From Sclerotiophoma versabilis (lineage: Eukaryota > Ascomycota > Dothideomycetes > Pleosporales > Didymellaceae): 64,000 nucleotides of DNA. Each line of letters starts with the position of its first letter. Position 1 is the stretch's first letter. Both the position numbers and the translations under genes were made by a program. The stretch spans positions 310,001-374,000 of the forward strand of contig JAAROD010000007.1 in the NCBI GenBank assembly GCA_012274445.1, in the 5' to 3' direction. The notes under the pieces were generated by a model that was not told the origin of the DNA, searched no databases, and saw only the letters and a program-made list of their open reading frames with translations. Positions 54,362 to 64,000 of this stretch are shown one piece after another.

Positions 54362-55837
54362 ATGACATCCTCATCAGTAACGCCCACTGCGCTGCCGCTC
54401 AAGGAGACACTTGAGGCGCTCCCAGCCCTGTCTTCAACATCTACCGAGCTTCGATCGCAGACCCGCAATGTCATCCAAACCAACTCCGATATTCCAATTC
54501 TGGTCGCACTGGACGATGACCCGACTGGGACTCAGACCTGCCACGATATTCATGTGCTCACGACATGGAGTGTTTCTGTTTTAGCTGCCGAGTTCGAAAC
54601 GACAGCACCTGGGAGTGGCTTCTTTATCCTGACAAATTCGAGAGCGCTGCATCCACCTGCTGCCCGAGAGCTCACTGTTGAGATATGTCACAACCTGAAG
54701 GAAGCTGCAGCTCAATCAGGGAAGAGATTTGAAGTGGTTTTGCGTGGTGACTCAACTCTAAGAGGTCATTTCCCAGTCGAGCCTGAGGCAGTTGAAGAAG
54801 CCCTGGGAGCCAGCGACGCGTGGGTTCTTGCGCCATTCTTCCTTCAAGGTGGACGATACACGATCGACGATGTACATTATGTCGCTGAAGGCGATATGCT
54901 GGTGCCTGCGGCAGAGACGCCGTTCGCCAAAGATGCAACGTTTGGGTTCAAAAGCAGTCACATGGCGGACTGGGTATTCGAAAAGAGCAAGGGAGCGATC
55001 TCTAGGGATCACGTGCTTGGGATCAGCCTTAATGACATCCGAAAAGGTGGACCAGATAAGGTTAACGAGGTTCTTTTGGGGGCATCGAAAGGAACGGTGT
55101 TCGTTGTCAATGCAGCTGCAGAGGAAGATATGGATGTGGTTGTTCTTGGGATTTTGAAAGCTTCTGCACAGGGCAAGAAACTTCTCTTTCGCTCTGCAGC
55201 AGCATTTGTCTCAGCTCGCTTGGGAATTTCCCCTATCCCTCCCATCACCGCACGAAAGCTCCAGCTCAACACAGCAACTGGCGGACTGATCATCGCTGGC
55301 TCGTATGTACCCAAGACTACGAGTCAGCTGAAGGCTCTGATCGAAGTAGCAGGTGACAAGTTGACCACAGTAGAGCTGAATGTCAACAGGCTCCTAGAAA
55401 GCGATGTCTCGCGCGGACAGGAGCTCAGCCGCGCACTTGAAATCACTACGAGTGCGTTACAGCAACCAAAAGACGTTCTGATTATGACATCGAGAGATGT
55501 TATCACAGGTGCGGACGAGCGATCCTCACTGGACATTGGATCTGTGGTCGCAGCCGCACTGGTCGCCTTCCTGGAACGACTGGAGGTCAAACCAAGATAT
55601 TTGATTGCGAAGGGGGGCATCACGAGCAGTGACATGGCGACGAAGGGACTGAAGATGAAAAAAGCCACAGTGGTAGGACAAGCAGCACCTGGAGTTCCTC
55701 TCTGGCGATGCGATGAACCGACGAGCAAGTGGCCTGGCCTGCCTTACGTTGTCTTTCCCGGCAACGTGGGCGGAGAGTATACTTTGGCGGAGGTTGCAGA
55801 AAAGTGGAGGCCTTCGATACCGGTCAATCGTTGTTAG
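54362..55837 (+). CDS. Four-carbon acid sugar kinase family protein (OtnK-like)
   Basis: Single frame of 491 aa beginning MTSSSVTPTALPLKETLEAL. N-terminal domain: PILVALDDDPTGTQTCHDIH, the Asp-rich signature of the former DUF1537 family; VVLRGDSTLRGHFPVE (substrate binding); and APFFLQGGRYTIDDVHYV. C-terminal nucleotide-binding domain: GGLIIAGSYVPKTTSQLKAL, LIAKGGITSSDMATKGL and YVVFPGNVGGEYTLAEV. In bacteria such kinases phosphorylate D-threonate, D-erythronate or related C4 acids and sit with an aldolase and a dehydrogenase; neither partner is seen here. Fungal members are mostly uncharacterised, so the sugar acid is not assigned. The preceding Zn2Cys6 gene is a candidate regulator. Confidence 0.9.
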   Translation: MTSSSVTPTALPLKETLEALPALSSTSTELRSQTRNVIQTNSDIPILVALDDDPTGTQTCHDIHVLTTWSVSVLAAEFETTAPGSGFFILTNSRALHPPAARELTVEICHNLKEAAAQSGKRFEVVLRGDSTLRGHFPVEPEAVEEALGASDAWVLAPFFLQGGRYTIDDVHYVAEGDMLVPAAETPFAKDATFGFKSSHMADWVFEKSKGAISRDHVLGISLNDIRKGGPDKVNEVLLGASKGTVFVVNAAAEEDMDVVVLGILKASAQGKKLLFRSAAAFVSARLGISPIPPITARKLQLNTATGGLIIAGSYVPKTTSQLKALIEVAGDKLTTVELNVNRLLESDVSRGQELSRALEITTSALQQPKDVLIMTSRDVITGADERSSLDIGSVVAAALVAFLERLEVKPRYLIAKGGITSSDMATKGLKMKKATVVGQAAPGVPLWRCDEPTSKWPGLPYVVFPGNVGGEYTLAEVAEKWRPSIPVNRC

Positions 55838-56182
55838 TCATTCAGAAGTCGTGACTTGAATGCAGCAAGATGTCCCAATAGAGGCATGAGCAAGCCGCAC
55901 AGCGTTGTGCAGCCTCTCACATACGGCCTGCAACTATTTAGTTATGTATTGCAATCCCGAAAAACCCTGTTCTTCTATGTTGACACCTTTGGTATTGGCT
56001 CATTCGCAACAGTCTAGTGCGCTTTTTTGTTTGGAAGCTACAGTTCGGGATTCGGAATGTTGCTCCAGATCCGATTTGTGTTAGGATTTAAACATGAGAA
56101 ACAGCTTCTGCAATCTGACACTCAACCATACCGCAGCATCCGCGTCTTATTCAACATTATTCAGATCCACTTGTTCCGCACA
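55838..56182. other. Short intergenic region
   Basis: Kinase 3' UTR and promoter side of the SnoaL-like gene. The frame of the next gene stays open back to 56027, but that part is not conserved-looking. Confidence 0.4.
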
Positions 56183-56641
56183 ATGGTCGGCTCAGTCTCA
56201 CCCACTACACTTACCCCACGCGAAGCTGTCGCAGATGCTCTCTACCGCTGCGTTCTTGGCATCGACAGCAACGATCATGACCTCTTCGAGTCAGCATGCT
56301 TGACCAACGAGGAAATGACTTGGGTCGGTGGTGGATTCAACCTTGAAGGCTGGACCATGATCAAAGAGTTGTTCAAAAGGCTTTTCGTCTTGGTCACTAC
56401 ACACACCATCAGCAACATTCGAGTAGAGCTCGGAGACGGCGCAAATTCGGCATCCATGACTGCTCACGCGATTTCATACCATGTTAAGCCGGAAGATGCG
56501 TTTAAGCCGGAAGACACCTCCTATACGGCATCGAGCTTGTACACCATAGATCTTGTCAAGGTCGATGGCTTGTGGAAAATCAAGAAATGGGAAGCAAGGG
56601 TTTTGTGGACTACAGGCGACAGAGCAGTTCTCCATTCATAA
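56183..56641 (+). CDS. SnoaL-like (NTF2-fold) small protein
   Basis: Start MVGSVSPTTLTPREAVADAL, 152 aa, the usual size of one cone-shaped NTF2/SnoaL domain. Visible features: ADALYRCVLGIDSNDHDLFE, CLTNEEMTWVGGG, MTAHAISYHVKPED and VDGLWKIKKWEARVLWTTGD. Fungal members include isomerases, cyclases and proteins with unknown ligands. It is the last gene of a same-strand run after the regulator and sugar-acid kinase, but no functional link is shown by sequence alone. Confidence 0.82.
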   Translation: MVGSVSPTTLTPREAVADALYRCVLGIDSNDHDLFESACLTNEEMTWVGGGFNLEGWTMIKELFKRLFVLVTTHTISNIRVELGDGANSASMTAHAISYHVKPEDAFKPEDTSYTASSLYTIDLVKVDGLWKIKKWEARVLWTTGDRAVLHS

Positions 56642-56880
56642 ACGTTATGAGTGGGGCAATTTGTGAAAGGGTGGCCTCGTGGAGTTTCGCCTCAAACTTT
56701 TGTACTTTCTTGGAACCTGTCACAACCCACCGTTCCAGGCAACCACATCCCTGAACTTAGGCAACCACGCACGGCCCCTTGATGTACCTAACCTTCATCT
56801 GCAGAACCACGCCTTCTTTTAATAACCATCTGCAACATTTCGGTGCAATTATTATCTTTTACGATTTTTGTGATATTGTA
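56642..56880. other. Short intergenic region
   Basis: Promoter of the following 2EXR-like gene. Nothing recognised. Confidence 0.4.
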
Positions 56881-58302
56881 ATGGCCAGGACCAAGCAGTC
56901 AGCTCGCCCCTTCGTCAATGATGGCGCCACTACTTCAACTAGAGTACTGAGAACACGAGATAAACCAGCAATACAGGCACAGGTTCGTCTGGTCCGATAT
57001 CACAAGGTTTACATCTGTATTGATTGGAACTAGAAACCGGTGTATGTTTGCAGTTGCAGAAATGACGATGTTGGCTGTTCTGTGAAGCGCTGCACTGAGC
57101 CTCTTGCTTGGAACATGGATAAAAGCGACGTTGTGGTGCAAACAGACTGTCCACTTTTCAGCATCATCTCAAAAGAACTTAGAGACCTTATTTATGAGTA
57201 TGCGCTCACTGAGAATACGTACAATCAACACGGCCAAGTCGAACTGAACACGTCGTTTGGGAAGTCACGCCGCCAACAAGATCATGTGCAAAGGCAGCAA
57301 CCTAATCGCCCAGAAAACCTCCTTTTGACCTGTAAGGCCGTGTATCTGGAAACTTTTCTGCTTCCCATTCTCCTGAACCCTCTTCGGTTCCCGTACTTCG
57401 ATGGATTATCCCGTTCCGAGCCCAAGGTCAGACTCCCATGGCAGTTTGCGAACATACAAGCCCTCGATATCACCCTCCAACAGGTAACACTTGAAGGCGA
57501 TTCCCTACATAACCTCATTTTCAGTCCAACGGGCTGGCATCCCGAAGCACGACACAGAGGTGTGTACGTCGCGCCATATGTCGGCCTCGAGAACACAGCC
57601 GGAGGGAGCTGTCAGTCTCGCAACTTCACACTGCTGCCCGCGGGTTTCAACGATGATAGGAATCATCTGAGTGATGCTCTTAAAGAGTTACGCCTGCCAC
57701 CTAGTTTCCAAATACCGCTGTCCGACATGCGCTTACAACGGGCAAGACCACTCGTTCATCTCACGCTGCGCATGCGGAGTAAAGACTGGTGGACATGGAC
57801 TGATGATCCGAATAGTACAGATGCCAGACATCATCATCTCGGCCTTGAGCCTGCGCTTGGCGATGGGACTGCGGATCTGGATCAACGGCCAACCGGTCCA
57901 CGAATGCAGGAACTGGCTCAGCAAAGACGCGACGGGTACTTCCCGGTCTCGAGATCTTTTCTAGCTAGGACAACTCCGGGATGGGCACATATCATCGGCA
58001 AGCTGCCCGATATCAAGACCTTTGAGCTAGTTCTGGAAACATTTGAAGAGAAGAAGACTCAGCTGGAGAAAGTCATTGAGTGCGCAAAAACGTGGCGCTT
58101 TCCCATCGTAGACACGCAATTTGAGTTGGCCTGGGATGGCAAAGTGGAAGAAAAGCATTGGAGCAAGCCGCTTGTCGAGACCTGGGAGAGTCGGAGGGGA
58201 GAGTGGTATTCAAGGTGCACCGAGTTCGAATTGAGAACTATACGCTTCTCGCGACGTCGACGCGCTTCAGGGACAGATGATGAGGAATGTAAGGTTCACT
58301 GA
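56881..58302 (+). CDS. 2EXR-like protein with a histone H3-like N-terminus
   Basis: Tentative model join(56881..56982,57034..58302), 456 aa. The intron (51 bp, gttcgt...ctag) is the only short one that keeps phase, but its donor is not ideal. The N-terminus is MARTKQSARPFVNDG, matching the first eight residues of mature histone H3 except Ser for Thr6. After about 90 residues comes a 2EXR/F-box-like start (FSIISKELRDLIYEYALTE), typical of large uncharacterised fungal families. RPENLLLTCKAVYLETF follows as the usual second element. The rest is an alpha/beta region with no catalytic motif. If the first exon is not used, translation could start at 57115 (MDKSDVVVQTDCP). Function unknown. Confidence 0.65.
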
Positions 58303-58730
58303 GAGTGCATTCGGTGTTGACTATGGGTCAGCAAAACGAATACAGGCTACTAGCGCGACGCTAATCTCTTTGTGGTTCCTCCGCCCTGAGCCACGTACAG
58401 AACAAACTGTCTTGAATGCCCAAGAAGTGACTTTAATCTCGAGCTCCTCATCAAATAGCAGAGTGACAGTAGTTATGAGCCGGTGGGGAACCGAATCTAT
58501 GTTCAGTTTATCTACGCCTGGGGGTCCGGCACTGCTTACCCAATGCGGACATATATCACGGCGCCATGAAGAGGAGATCATGTCGCAATGAGCAACGAGC
58601 ATATCAATAGAGGAGAAAATTACGAGTCCCTGCCTTCTGTGTGATGTACAGATAAGTCTTTATAACACTCAATCTCCCCCCCTTTCAAGTCCTGGCATCT
58701 CTTCCACCCAAGACCCATAATCAAATAGTC
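58303..58730. other. Intergenic between 2EXR-like and cupin genes
   Basis: About 430 bp. C-rich tract at 58674-58684. No ATG suited to the cupin gene exists here, which is part of the reason for the split-start model of that gene. Confidence 0.45.
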
Positions 58731-59220
58731 AGTGAGACGACCATGTTCACACCCAAGGCTAATCGAGCCATGGAATCATGTTGCTAATCATCTACCAGTG
58801 TCTCAGAACGCCGTACCCCTCACCATCATCAAAGGCGCAGGCCACGAGTACATTCCCATCCCTGACGGCGAAAGCGCCATCGTCGCCGACTTTCACTCCA
58901 TCCAAACCCAGACTAAGGACAACCCGACCTACCTGACCTCGGGCTTCTACCGCATCCAAGCCGGCCCGACGCGCAATATCCCACAGTACACGTACGAAGA
59001 GACCAAGTACGTGCTCTCGGGGCAGATTGATGTCTTGGACGAGGCGACGGGCGTTACGCATCACCTCGTGGCGGGCGACTTTGCGTTCTTCCATGTAGGC
59101 AGCAAGGCGCAGTTTAGCAGTAAGAGCGGGGGGATGGCGTTCTTCGCGGTAACGAGGCCGATTATCACAGAGCATCCGGGACTGAAGGGGAGGGAGGAGA
59201 AGGTGTTGAGCAAGTTGTAG
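58731..59220 (+). CDS. Small cupin (EutQ/RmlC-like) with a split start codon
   Basis: Model join(58731,58799..59220), 140 aa. The frame 58799-59220 has no suitable ATG. A 67-bp intron (gtgaga...gttgctaatcatctaccag, 58732-58798) joins A58731 to TG58799, making ATG followed by TCTCAGAACGCC (MSQNAVPLTIIKGAGHEYIP). The first coding exon is therefore one nucleotide. The cupin barrel is seen in PQYTYEETKYVLSGQIDVLD, HHLVAGDFAFFHVGSKAQF and MAFFAVTRP. The metal-site residues of the first motif are partly replaced (Tyr, Glu), as in EutQ-like cupins, so enzymatic activity is uncertain. Confidence 0.8.
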
Positions 59221-59258
59221 AAAGCAGGATTACGTAGAAAGCGTGGGAAAGGCCACGG

Positions 59259-60347
59259 CTAGAATTTCAACATCCACACATCATCGAGCCTTGAGTTGTC
59301 TTCGCCTAGCCCGCCGTGCACTACCACGCTGTCGTTGCCCATTTCTGCACCTTTAAGAACGTCGGCTGAGAACCAGCCCCTGGGCGCTGGCGCGCCGTCT
59401 GCGGCGGTGGAGGGAGAGAGCGCAGTCCACCACTCCTCGCTGATGTCGTAGATCCACACGTCTCCCAACATCTTTCCCGCGCCCTCATGCCCCAGCGAAC
59501 TAGGGTCGCGTTCGCCGAACAGCGTGAGAAGTTTCTGTTTGCGCCCGACCTGAACAGGGAGGAGCGCGCACACACTCCTCGCCTCAGGGCCATCATTACC
59601 ATCGGCTTTGAAAGTTTTTGTGCTCCAGGTGTTGGAGCTGGGGTCGAAAATGTCGATACTCCCGCCGACCTCGGTCTTGCCGTCGAAGCCGTTCATGCGG
59701 TACAACTTCCCGTTGCTGAAGGCAAGACTCGTGCCTCCCCTGTGCGGCGCGGGAGCATCAGCTAACTGCGTCCACTTGCGCTGCGGGATGTCAAAGGCCC
59801 AGAGGTCAGAGAGCCGGCCTGAGGCGGGGCAGCCAGCGTGGACGTAAAATGTTGACTTGCCGTCTGAAGCCGAGCTGTGGTAGCTGCGGGCGGGCGGGAA
59901 GGGTGCAGATCTATCTACGGGTACCAGCTTGATCCAGGCATGTTGCGATGGTGAGTAGCTCCACACTGCGCCGTTCTCCTCTACCGGGGCCATGTCGACT
60001 CCACCGCGACCGGAGAAGATGTAGAATGCATCCTCAATGACAGCTGATGCGGTGCCAACACGGGCGCTGGGTGCTTCGCGTGTGTCTTTTGTTTCGTGGC
60101 TTGGTGAGTCTAGCAATGTGAGTATGGTGTTGATGCTAGAGTACCTTGATGGCGACGTTGGAGGGGTAGATGTACCAGCATTGAGTGCGACGATGTCTAC
60201 CTTGTCGTCCACAGGCTGACGGGGTTGTACTTCTCCGCCGAATATACACACCTGGTTGTTAACAACCGACAGAACCTGAGACGATCGTTTGAGGCGGTCG
60301 TTCTTGACGAGGCGCTGCCAATTGCCGTCGAGCGTGTTGACAGGCAT
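59259..60347 (-). CDS. Kelch-repeat beta-propeller protein
   Basis: Preferred start 60347 (MPVNTLDGNWQRLVKNDRLK), 362 aa; the frame continues to another ATG at 60485 (408 aa), whose extra residues look helical and not propeller-like. Kelch blades are visible: RSSQVLSVVNNQVCIFGGEV, ARVGTASAVIEDAFYIFSGR, ARSYHSSASDGKSTFYVHAG, HRGGTSLAFSNGKLYRMNGF, ARSVCALLPVQVGRKQKLLT and APRGWFSADVLKG. This layout resembles fungal galactose-oxidase/Kelch and nitrile-specifier-like proteins, which are soluble and of unknown partner. It is divergent from the coilin-like gene, 128 bp from the longer start to that gene's start. Confidence 0.87.
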   Translation of the reverse strand: MPVNTLDGNWQRLVKNDRLKRSSQVLSVVNNQVCIFGGEVQPRQPVDDKVDIVALNAGTSTPPTSPSRYSSINTILTLLDSPSHETKDTREAPSARVGTASAVIEDAFYIFSGRGGVDMAPVEENGAVWSYSPSQHAWIKLVPVDRSAPFPPARSYHSSASDGKSTFYVHAGCPASGRLSDLWAFDIPQRKWTQLADAPAPHRGGTSLAFSNGKLYRMNGFDGKTEVGGSIDIFDPSSNTWSTKTFKADGNDGPEARSVCALLPVQVGRKQKLLTLFGERDPSSLGHEGAGKMLGDVWIYDISEEWWTALSPSTAADGAPAPRGWFSADVLKGAEMGNDSVVVHGGLGEDNSRLDDVWMLKF

Positions 60348-60612
60348 GGTGAGGCGATGACAGAAGTTGCTGAGAAGTGATTTTGAGTGGCCGGTTGGGC
60401 CTTGTTCTATGATATAGTCGAGCTGAAGAATTGCATCATCCAATAGTTGTTGAACGGTGACAGTATCTCTCTCAATGCAGCCCATCGCAGACGCACCCGA
60501 GGTCTCTGAGCCACGCTAGTCGCCCAAAATAGTTAGAACAAAACAGTCCGTCATAGCTCCGTTCACTAAAAGTTAACGATGGCGAGCGATCTGCCACAAC
60601 GCGACTGCCACA

Positions 60613-62758
60613 ATGCGTCTGCGCCTCACGATCCAGCGCAACGGCCTGCCCGCCGCCAATATTCTCTGGAGCGTACCGGACACAAACAGCACGACTGCGT
60701 ATACAGTTACGAGGCTGTTGGAGGACGTCAATCTCATCGTGCCGCTCGAGGCAGAGCACTGGGGTCTTGAGCATTATGTCGTCGAGGTGGGCGGGTTCGA
60801 GTGTCTGCACTTCATGCCGGTGGGGCAGTGCTTGAAGGACGAAGACCATGTATCGTACGTATTCTCTGCTACTGCGGGAAATGTTGAGGTTGTGCACAGT
60901 GCTGATAGAACATAGTATAAGACCACTCATGCGCGCCGAGATCCGCGCCAGGACGCTCACCGGTCGACACCAAATCAGCGATGGAGGGCAGCATCTTGTC
61001 GATGGCGTGCCGTTTGGGCGACCGTATCTGAGGCAGCCAAATCGTCCTGCGGTCAGGATTCCGCCGAGAAAGCGTCAGCGGTTGGAGGAGATCTCGGACG
61101 ATGAGGGGCGATTGTTGATGGAGACACAGCAGGGCGGCGAGGACGAAGGGAGCGAGGCGCTGGTCGCAGTCACACCAGCGCAAAGGTCGACAGGTGCGGA
61201 CAAGACCGTGCACTTCAAGCAGCCAGAGGTGGAAATGGAGCTGGACGAGCATAGCGAGGACGAAGAAGACGACGACTTTGCGCCGGATCAGGAGAGTGGC
61301 GAGAGTGATGTCGACGGCTCTGACGATTCCGACTCGGATACAGACTCGTCGAGTGCTTCAGACGCATCAGATAAAGACCCGGACTCGAGTTCAGACGACT
61401 CCTCGAGCGACTCGTCAAGCGATAGCGACAGCGACAGTGACGCGGCGCCTGAAGTGCGCTCTTCAAAAGCGCCGTTACCGAAAGTTGTCGTCCCACCAGC
61501 GCCGACCAATCTAAATCTGTCTCCGCCTGGCGAAGGCAAGAAAACCACGCAGTCACGAAATGCCCGCCGAACAAAGACGAACCGACCCAAATACCTCAAA
61601 GAAGCTGGCAAGCTACACAAGGACGCTGATTTGAAGGATCTTGAGAGGTACGATGAGGAACTAAGGCTACAGCAAAACGGTGGACAGCTGGAGCAACGGC
61701 CATCTTTCGCGCAGCCGAGTGGCAAGAGGAAGCGTATCGAAGATGGAGAGGCTACACAGCCTGCCTTCGACGAGGCAACGGAGCTGGAAAAGCGCAAGCA
61801 GGAGATGATTGCCAAGTTCAGTCAGGAATCAGATGTGACCATGGAAGCGGAAGAGCCAGCCTCGAGTAAGATCGAAGAAGTTACCTCAGCATCATCGCGA
61901 CAGCAATCGAAAAAGCCAGCCGTGACACCTGAGGAAACTCCAGAGCGGAAGCGACTTCGCCCCGACGTCTCAGCTATTGGCCGGATACTCGCTCGCCAAA
62001 CCAAGAATGTGAAGAAGCCTGTGAAGGCTAAGGAACCCACTCCAGAACCAGAGGGCTCCACAGACCCTGACTTCTGGCAGTCACGTATCAATCTTTCTGC
62101 GTTCGAGTGCTGGGAAGAAGAGTATGAATTGACGGCTCCTCCCTTCCCGTTCAAGCAACATTGGGACCCTGTCAGCAAAGTCATGCGTGACGCTGCAAAG
62201 AAAAAGAAGGGCAAGAAGGGCGGCAACAAGGCACCACCTGTAACAGAGCCTGAAGAGGAGGAAGAGGGAGAGGAGAAGATATTCCTCAACTACGATGATA
62301 CCCCAGATGACGATAATCCAGATGTTGAAATCCATGCAGCCATCGAAGACCAACTCCAACAAGACATCGCAACGGCCTCCCAAGAACAGTCCGACCTACC
62401 GCCATTGCCAGAAGATCTGAGCACCCTACCGGACCTGACTTCGGCTGACATCAAAGCCGGTGCAGTCATTGTCTGCAAGTTCTTTGGCATCAACCCTGTG
62501 ACTGTTACACCTGAGATCAGCGGCTTCAAGACCGCTGTCGTTGAGCGCGAAGGAGATTCTGGCGCTGGTGCAGGCACAATCAGACTGAGGATAGCTCAGC
62601 GCGACCTGCCCAAGAAGGAGAAGAAGTTCAATAGCAAAGGGGAGAGGGTATATGATGCCAAGGACGGTTTCTTCATGGAGGAAGAGGAGGAAGAAGAGGG
62701 GCTGTGGAGTGGCATGTTTGGAGAGCTGCTGGAGGGGAAGCTACTCAAGGCTGCGTAA
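60613..62758 (+). CDS. Coilin-like acidic nuclear protein (fungal)
   Basis: Model join(60613..60854,60916..62758), 694 aa; 61-bp phase-2 intron. The N-terminal 80 residues (MRLRLTIQRNGLPAANILWS, VTRLLEDVNLIVPLEAEHWG) form a ubiquitin-like fold of the coilin N-terminal type; HFMPVGQCLKDEDHVS ends it. An extremely acidic Ser/Asp/Glu stretch (around residues 200-285) follows, then basic Lys/Arg clusters (KTNRPKYLKEAGKLHK; AAKKKKGKKGG) and a conserved-looking C-terminus (AGAVIVCKFFGINPVTVTPE). Coilin organises Cajal bodies and snRNP maturation. Fungal counterparts are divergent, so the name describes domain shape, not proven function. Confidence 0.7.
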
Positions 62759-63467
62759 ATGCAGTTGTAATCATGTAACTTGATCACGGCTCTGCTGTTG
62801 TACAGCTCTCAGCGCAATATACCCTCTCATTGTTCGACATCCGTATTCTCACATCTGTGGAAGTGTCCGTCCGGTCGGCGTTTGTGATTTCGAAAGCCGA
62901 TGCCGGACCCCGCCAACGTCATGCAGCCCCTCCATGCACCTCACTGCAAGGCACCCTGATCGCCCATGCAGCAACGGCTTTCAACCCTCTTTTGCATGTG
63001 TCAAATCTCAATTCAACTGCCGAAGAACCATCAACAAAATGTCGTGGGGTGACTTCGTATTCATTTCATCGCGCGCCTCCGTCAAGGACCCTGCCGAGCC
63101 TCTCCACATGCCGCCGTCAAGCGCTTGCCCTCGGCGCCTCGGACGCATCCATCCATCAATTAGCTCGTCGAAACAACTGCCGTGAGTGGATGAGTGGGGT
63201 AGCTCCAACGATGGCTAGAGTAAGAATGATACATGATGCGACACGAATTGCGGTTCCTCTTAAAGCCTGGCCTCCCCATGTTGTACGCACTGTAACTAAA
63301 ACGTCTTTGATATATTCCTCGGGTAGTCCTGTAAGTCTACTTTGCTCTTGTAACCCACCAATTCGCGTTGGATTGGCTTCATACCATCTCCAGAACCCTT
63401 ATCGTAGCTCAGCATCGAAGCTCCGCGGCACATCACCACAATCCTCGTCTAACAACCTCGCAGCATC
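62759..63467. other. Intergenic between coilin-like and MetE-like genes
   Basis: About 700 bp. Frames crossing it (such as 62830-63699) lack composition bias and end in the next gene's wrong frame. Nothing recognised. Confidence 0.45.
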
Positions 63468-64000
63468 ATGCCTCTCCCCTACGGCGCCTACCGCGCCGAC
63501 CACGTCGGCTCCTTCCTGCGCCCCAAATCCGTGCTGGAGGCGCGCCAAAAGGCCGCCAACGGTGACATCTCAGCCGCCGATCTGCGCAAAGTCGAAGACG
63601 AGGCCGTTGCCAAAGTCGCCGAGCTGCAGATTGAAAATGGGCTGCGGTCTGTCACAGATGGCGAGTTCCGCCGTGCCTACTTCCACCTCGACTTCTTGAA
63701 GCACCTTGCGGGCATCGAGGAGAAGGGCCAAGTCGGCAACATCCGCCACAAGGACGGCTTCTCGCCGCCAACCCTGGCCGTCACTGGCAAGCTGGGCCAC
63801 CCGGAAGCGATCCAGGTCGACGACTTCAACTTCCTCGAGCAGGCTATTGCGAAGAATGGTGGCGCCGCTACGACAAAGGTCTGCATCCCCAGCCCCACCA
63901 TGGTCCACTTCCGCGGCGGCCGCGCCTCCATTGACATCGCAGCCTACCCGGACCTGGACGTCTTCTTCGACGACCTGGCGCGCGTGTACCAGCAGGAGCT
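63468..64000 (+). CDS. MetE-like (cobalamin-independent) methyltransferase, 5' part
   Basis: Starts MPLPYGAYRADHVGSFLRPK and stays open to the end of the window (177 codons), so the 3' part is missing. ADHVGSFLRP and the following LRSVTDGEFRRAYFHLDFLK are the first two blocks of the short methionine-synthase-like family (YxjG/YxjH-related, C-terminal MetE fold in the UROD/MetE superfamily). VCIPSPTMVHFRGGR is the next beta strand region. Fungal homologues are annotated as methyltetrahydropteroyltriglutamate-homocysteine methyltransferase-like but lack the MetE N-terminal half, and the true methyl donor is unproven. Zinc ligands would lie downstream of the window. Confidence 0.85.
   Translation, partial: MPLPYGAYRADHVGSFLRPKSVLEARQKAANGDISAADLRKVEDEAVAKVAELQIENGLRSVTDGEFRRAYFHLDFLKHLAGIEEKGQVGNIRHKDGFSPPTLAVTGKLGHPEAIQVDDFNFLEQAIAKNGGAATTKVCIPSPTMVHFRGGRASIDIAAYPDLDVFFDDLARVYQQE

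Noticed and set aside
1..64000. CRISPR arrays, rRNA genes, secondary-metabolite core enzymes, viral sequences
   Set aside because: No regularly spaced repeats, no rRNA-like stretch, no PKS/NRPS/terpene synthase signature and no viral protein motif were found.

Overview
This is a gene-dense stretch of nuclear DNA from a filamentous ascomycete, most likely a dothideomycete close to Pleosporales. The reasons are short introns (44-104 bp, mostly about 50) with GTRAGT donors and CTAAC/CTGAC branch sites, a CTD-bearing RPB1, a HET-domain gene, a Zn2Cys6 regulator, 2EXR-type and fungal-only families, and a decayed Fot1/pogo transposon with transition-type (RIP-like) differences. No organism name can be proved from the window. 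Gene models below were built by hand: donor, branch site and acceptor were located and reading phase was checked across each junction.

Layout. 0-9.5 kb: a membrane GT2 glycosyltransferase of the fungal hyphal-growth type, an ACC-synthase-like PLP aminotransferase, an STB6-like Sin3-binding protein (minus) and the GID-complex E3 subunit Rmd5/Gid2. 10.1 kb: a tRNA-Glu(CTC) whose D-loop is split by a 52-nt insert that looks like a spliceosomal intron; this is the most unusual object in the window. 10.5-12.8 kb: a HET protein (minus). 13.7-21.4 kb: RPB1 (minus), divergent from the COMPASS subunit Swd1. 21.4-27.2 kb: a poorer region with an intron-containing tRNA-Tyr, a relic of a fungal hypothetical gene, a VOC dioxygenase-like gene (minus) and an internally deleted Fot1/pogo element with TIRs and TA duplications. 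27.2-34.5 kb: a MIZ/SP-RING SUMO-ligase-like protein (minus), divergent from a BOI1/2-type SH3-SAM-PH polarity protein. 35-38 kb: a single-pass membrane protein and a GT31-like type II glycosyltransferase. 39.4-43 kb: a Dal5-type MFS transporter divergent from a 2OG-Fe(II) oxygenase. 43.2-51.2 kb (all minus): a multipass membrane protein, an MDR reductase, a Maf nucleotide pyrophosphatase and a ZZ-finger protein. 52-56.6 kb: a Zn2Cys6 regulator followed on the same strand by a four-carbon acid sugar kinase and a SnoaL-like protein. 56.9-64 kb: a 2EXR-like protein whose N-terminus copies the histone H3 tail, a small cupin whose start codon is split by an intron, a Kelch protein divergent from an acidic coilin-like protein, and the 5' part of a MetE-like methyltransferase cut by the window end.

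The genes are mostly independent housekeeping or accessory loci, not one pathway. Plausible local units are RPB1/SWD1 (transcription plus H3K4 methylation), the MFS/2OG-oxygenase divergent pair, and the Zn2Cys6-sugar acid kinase-SnoaL run.
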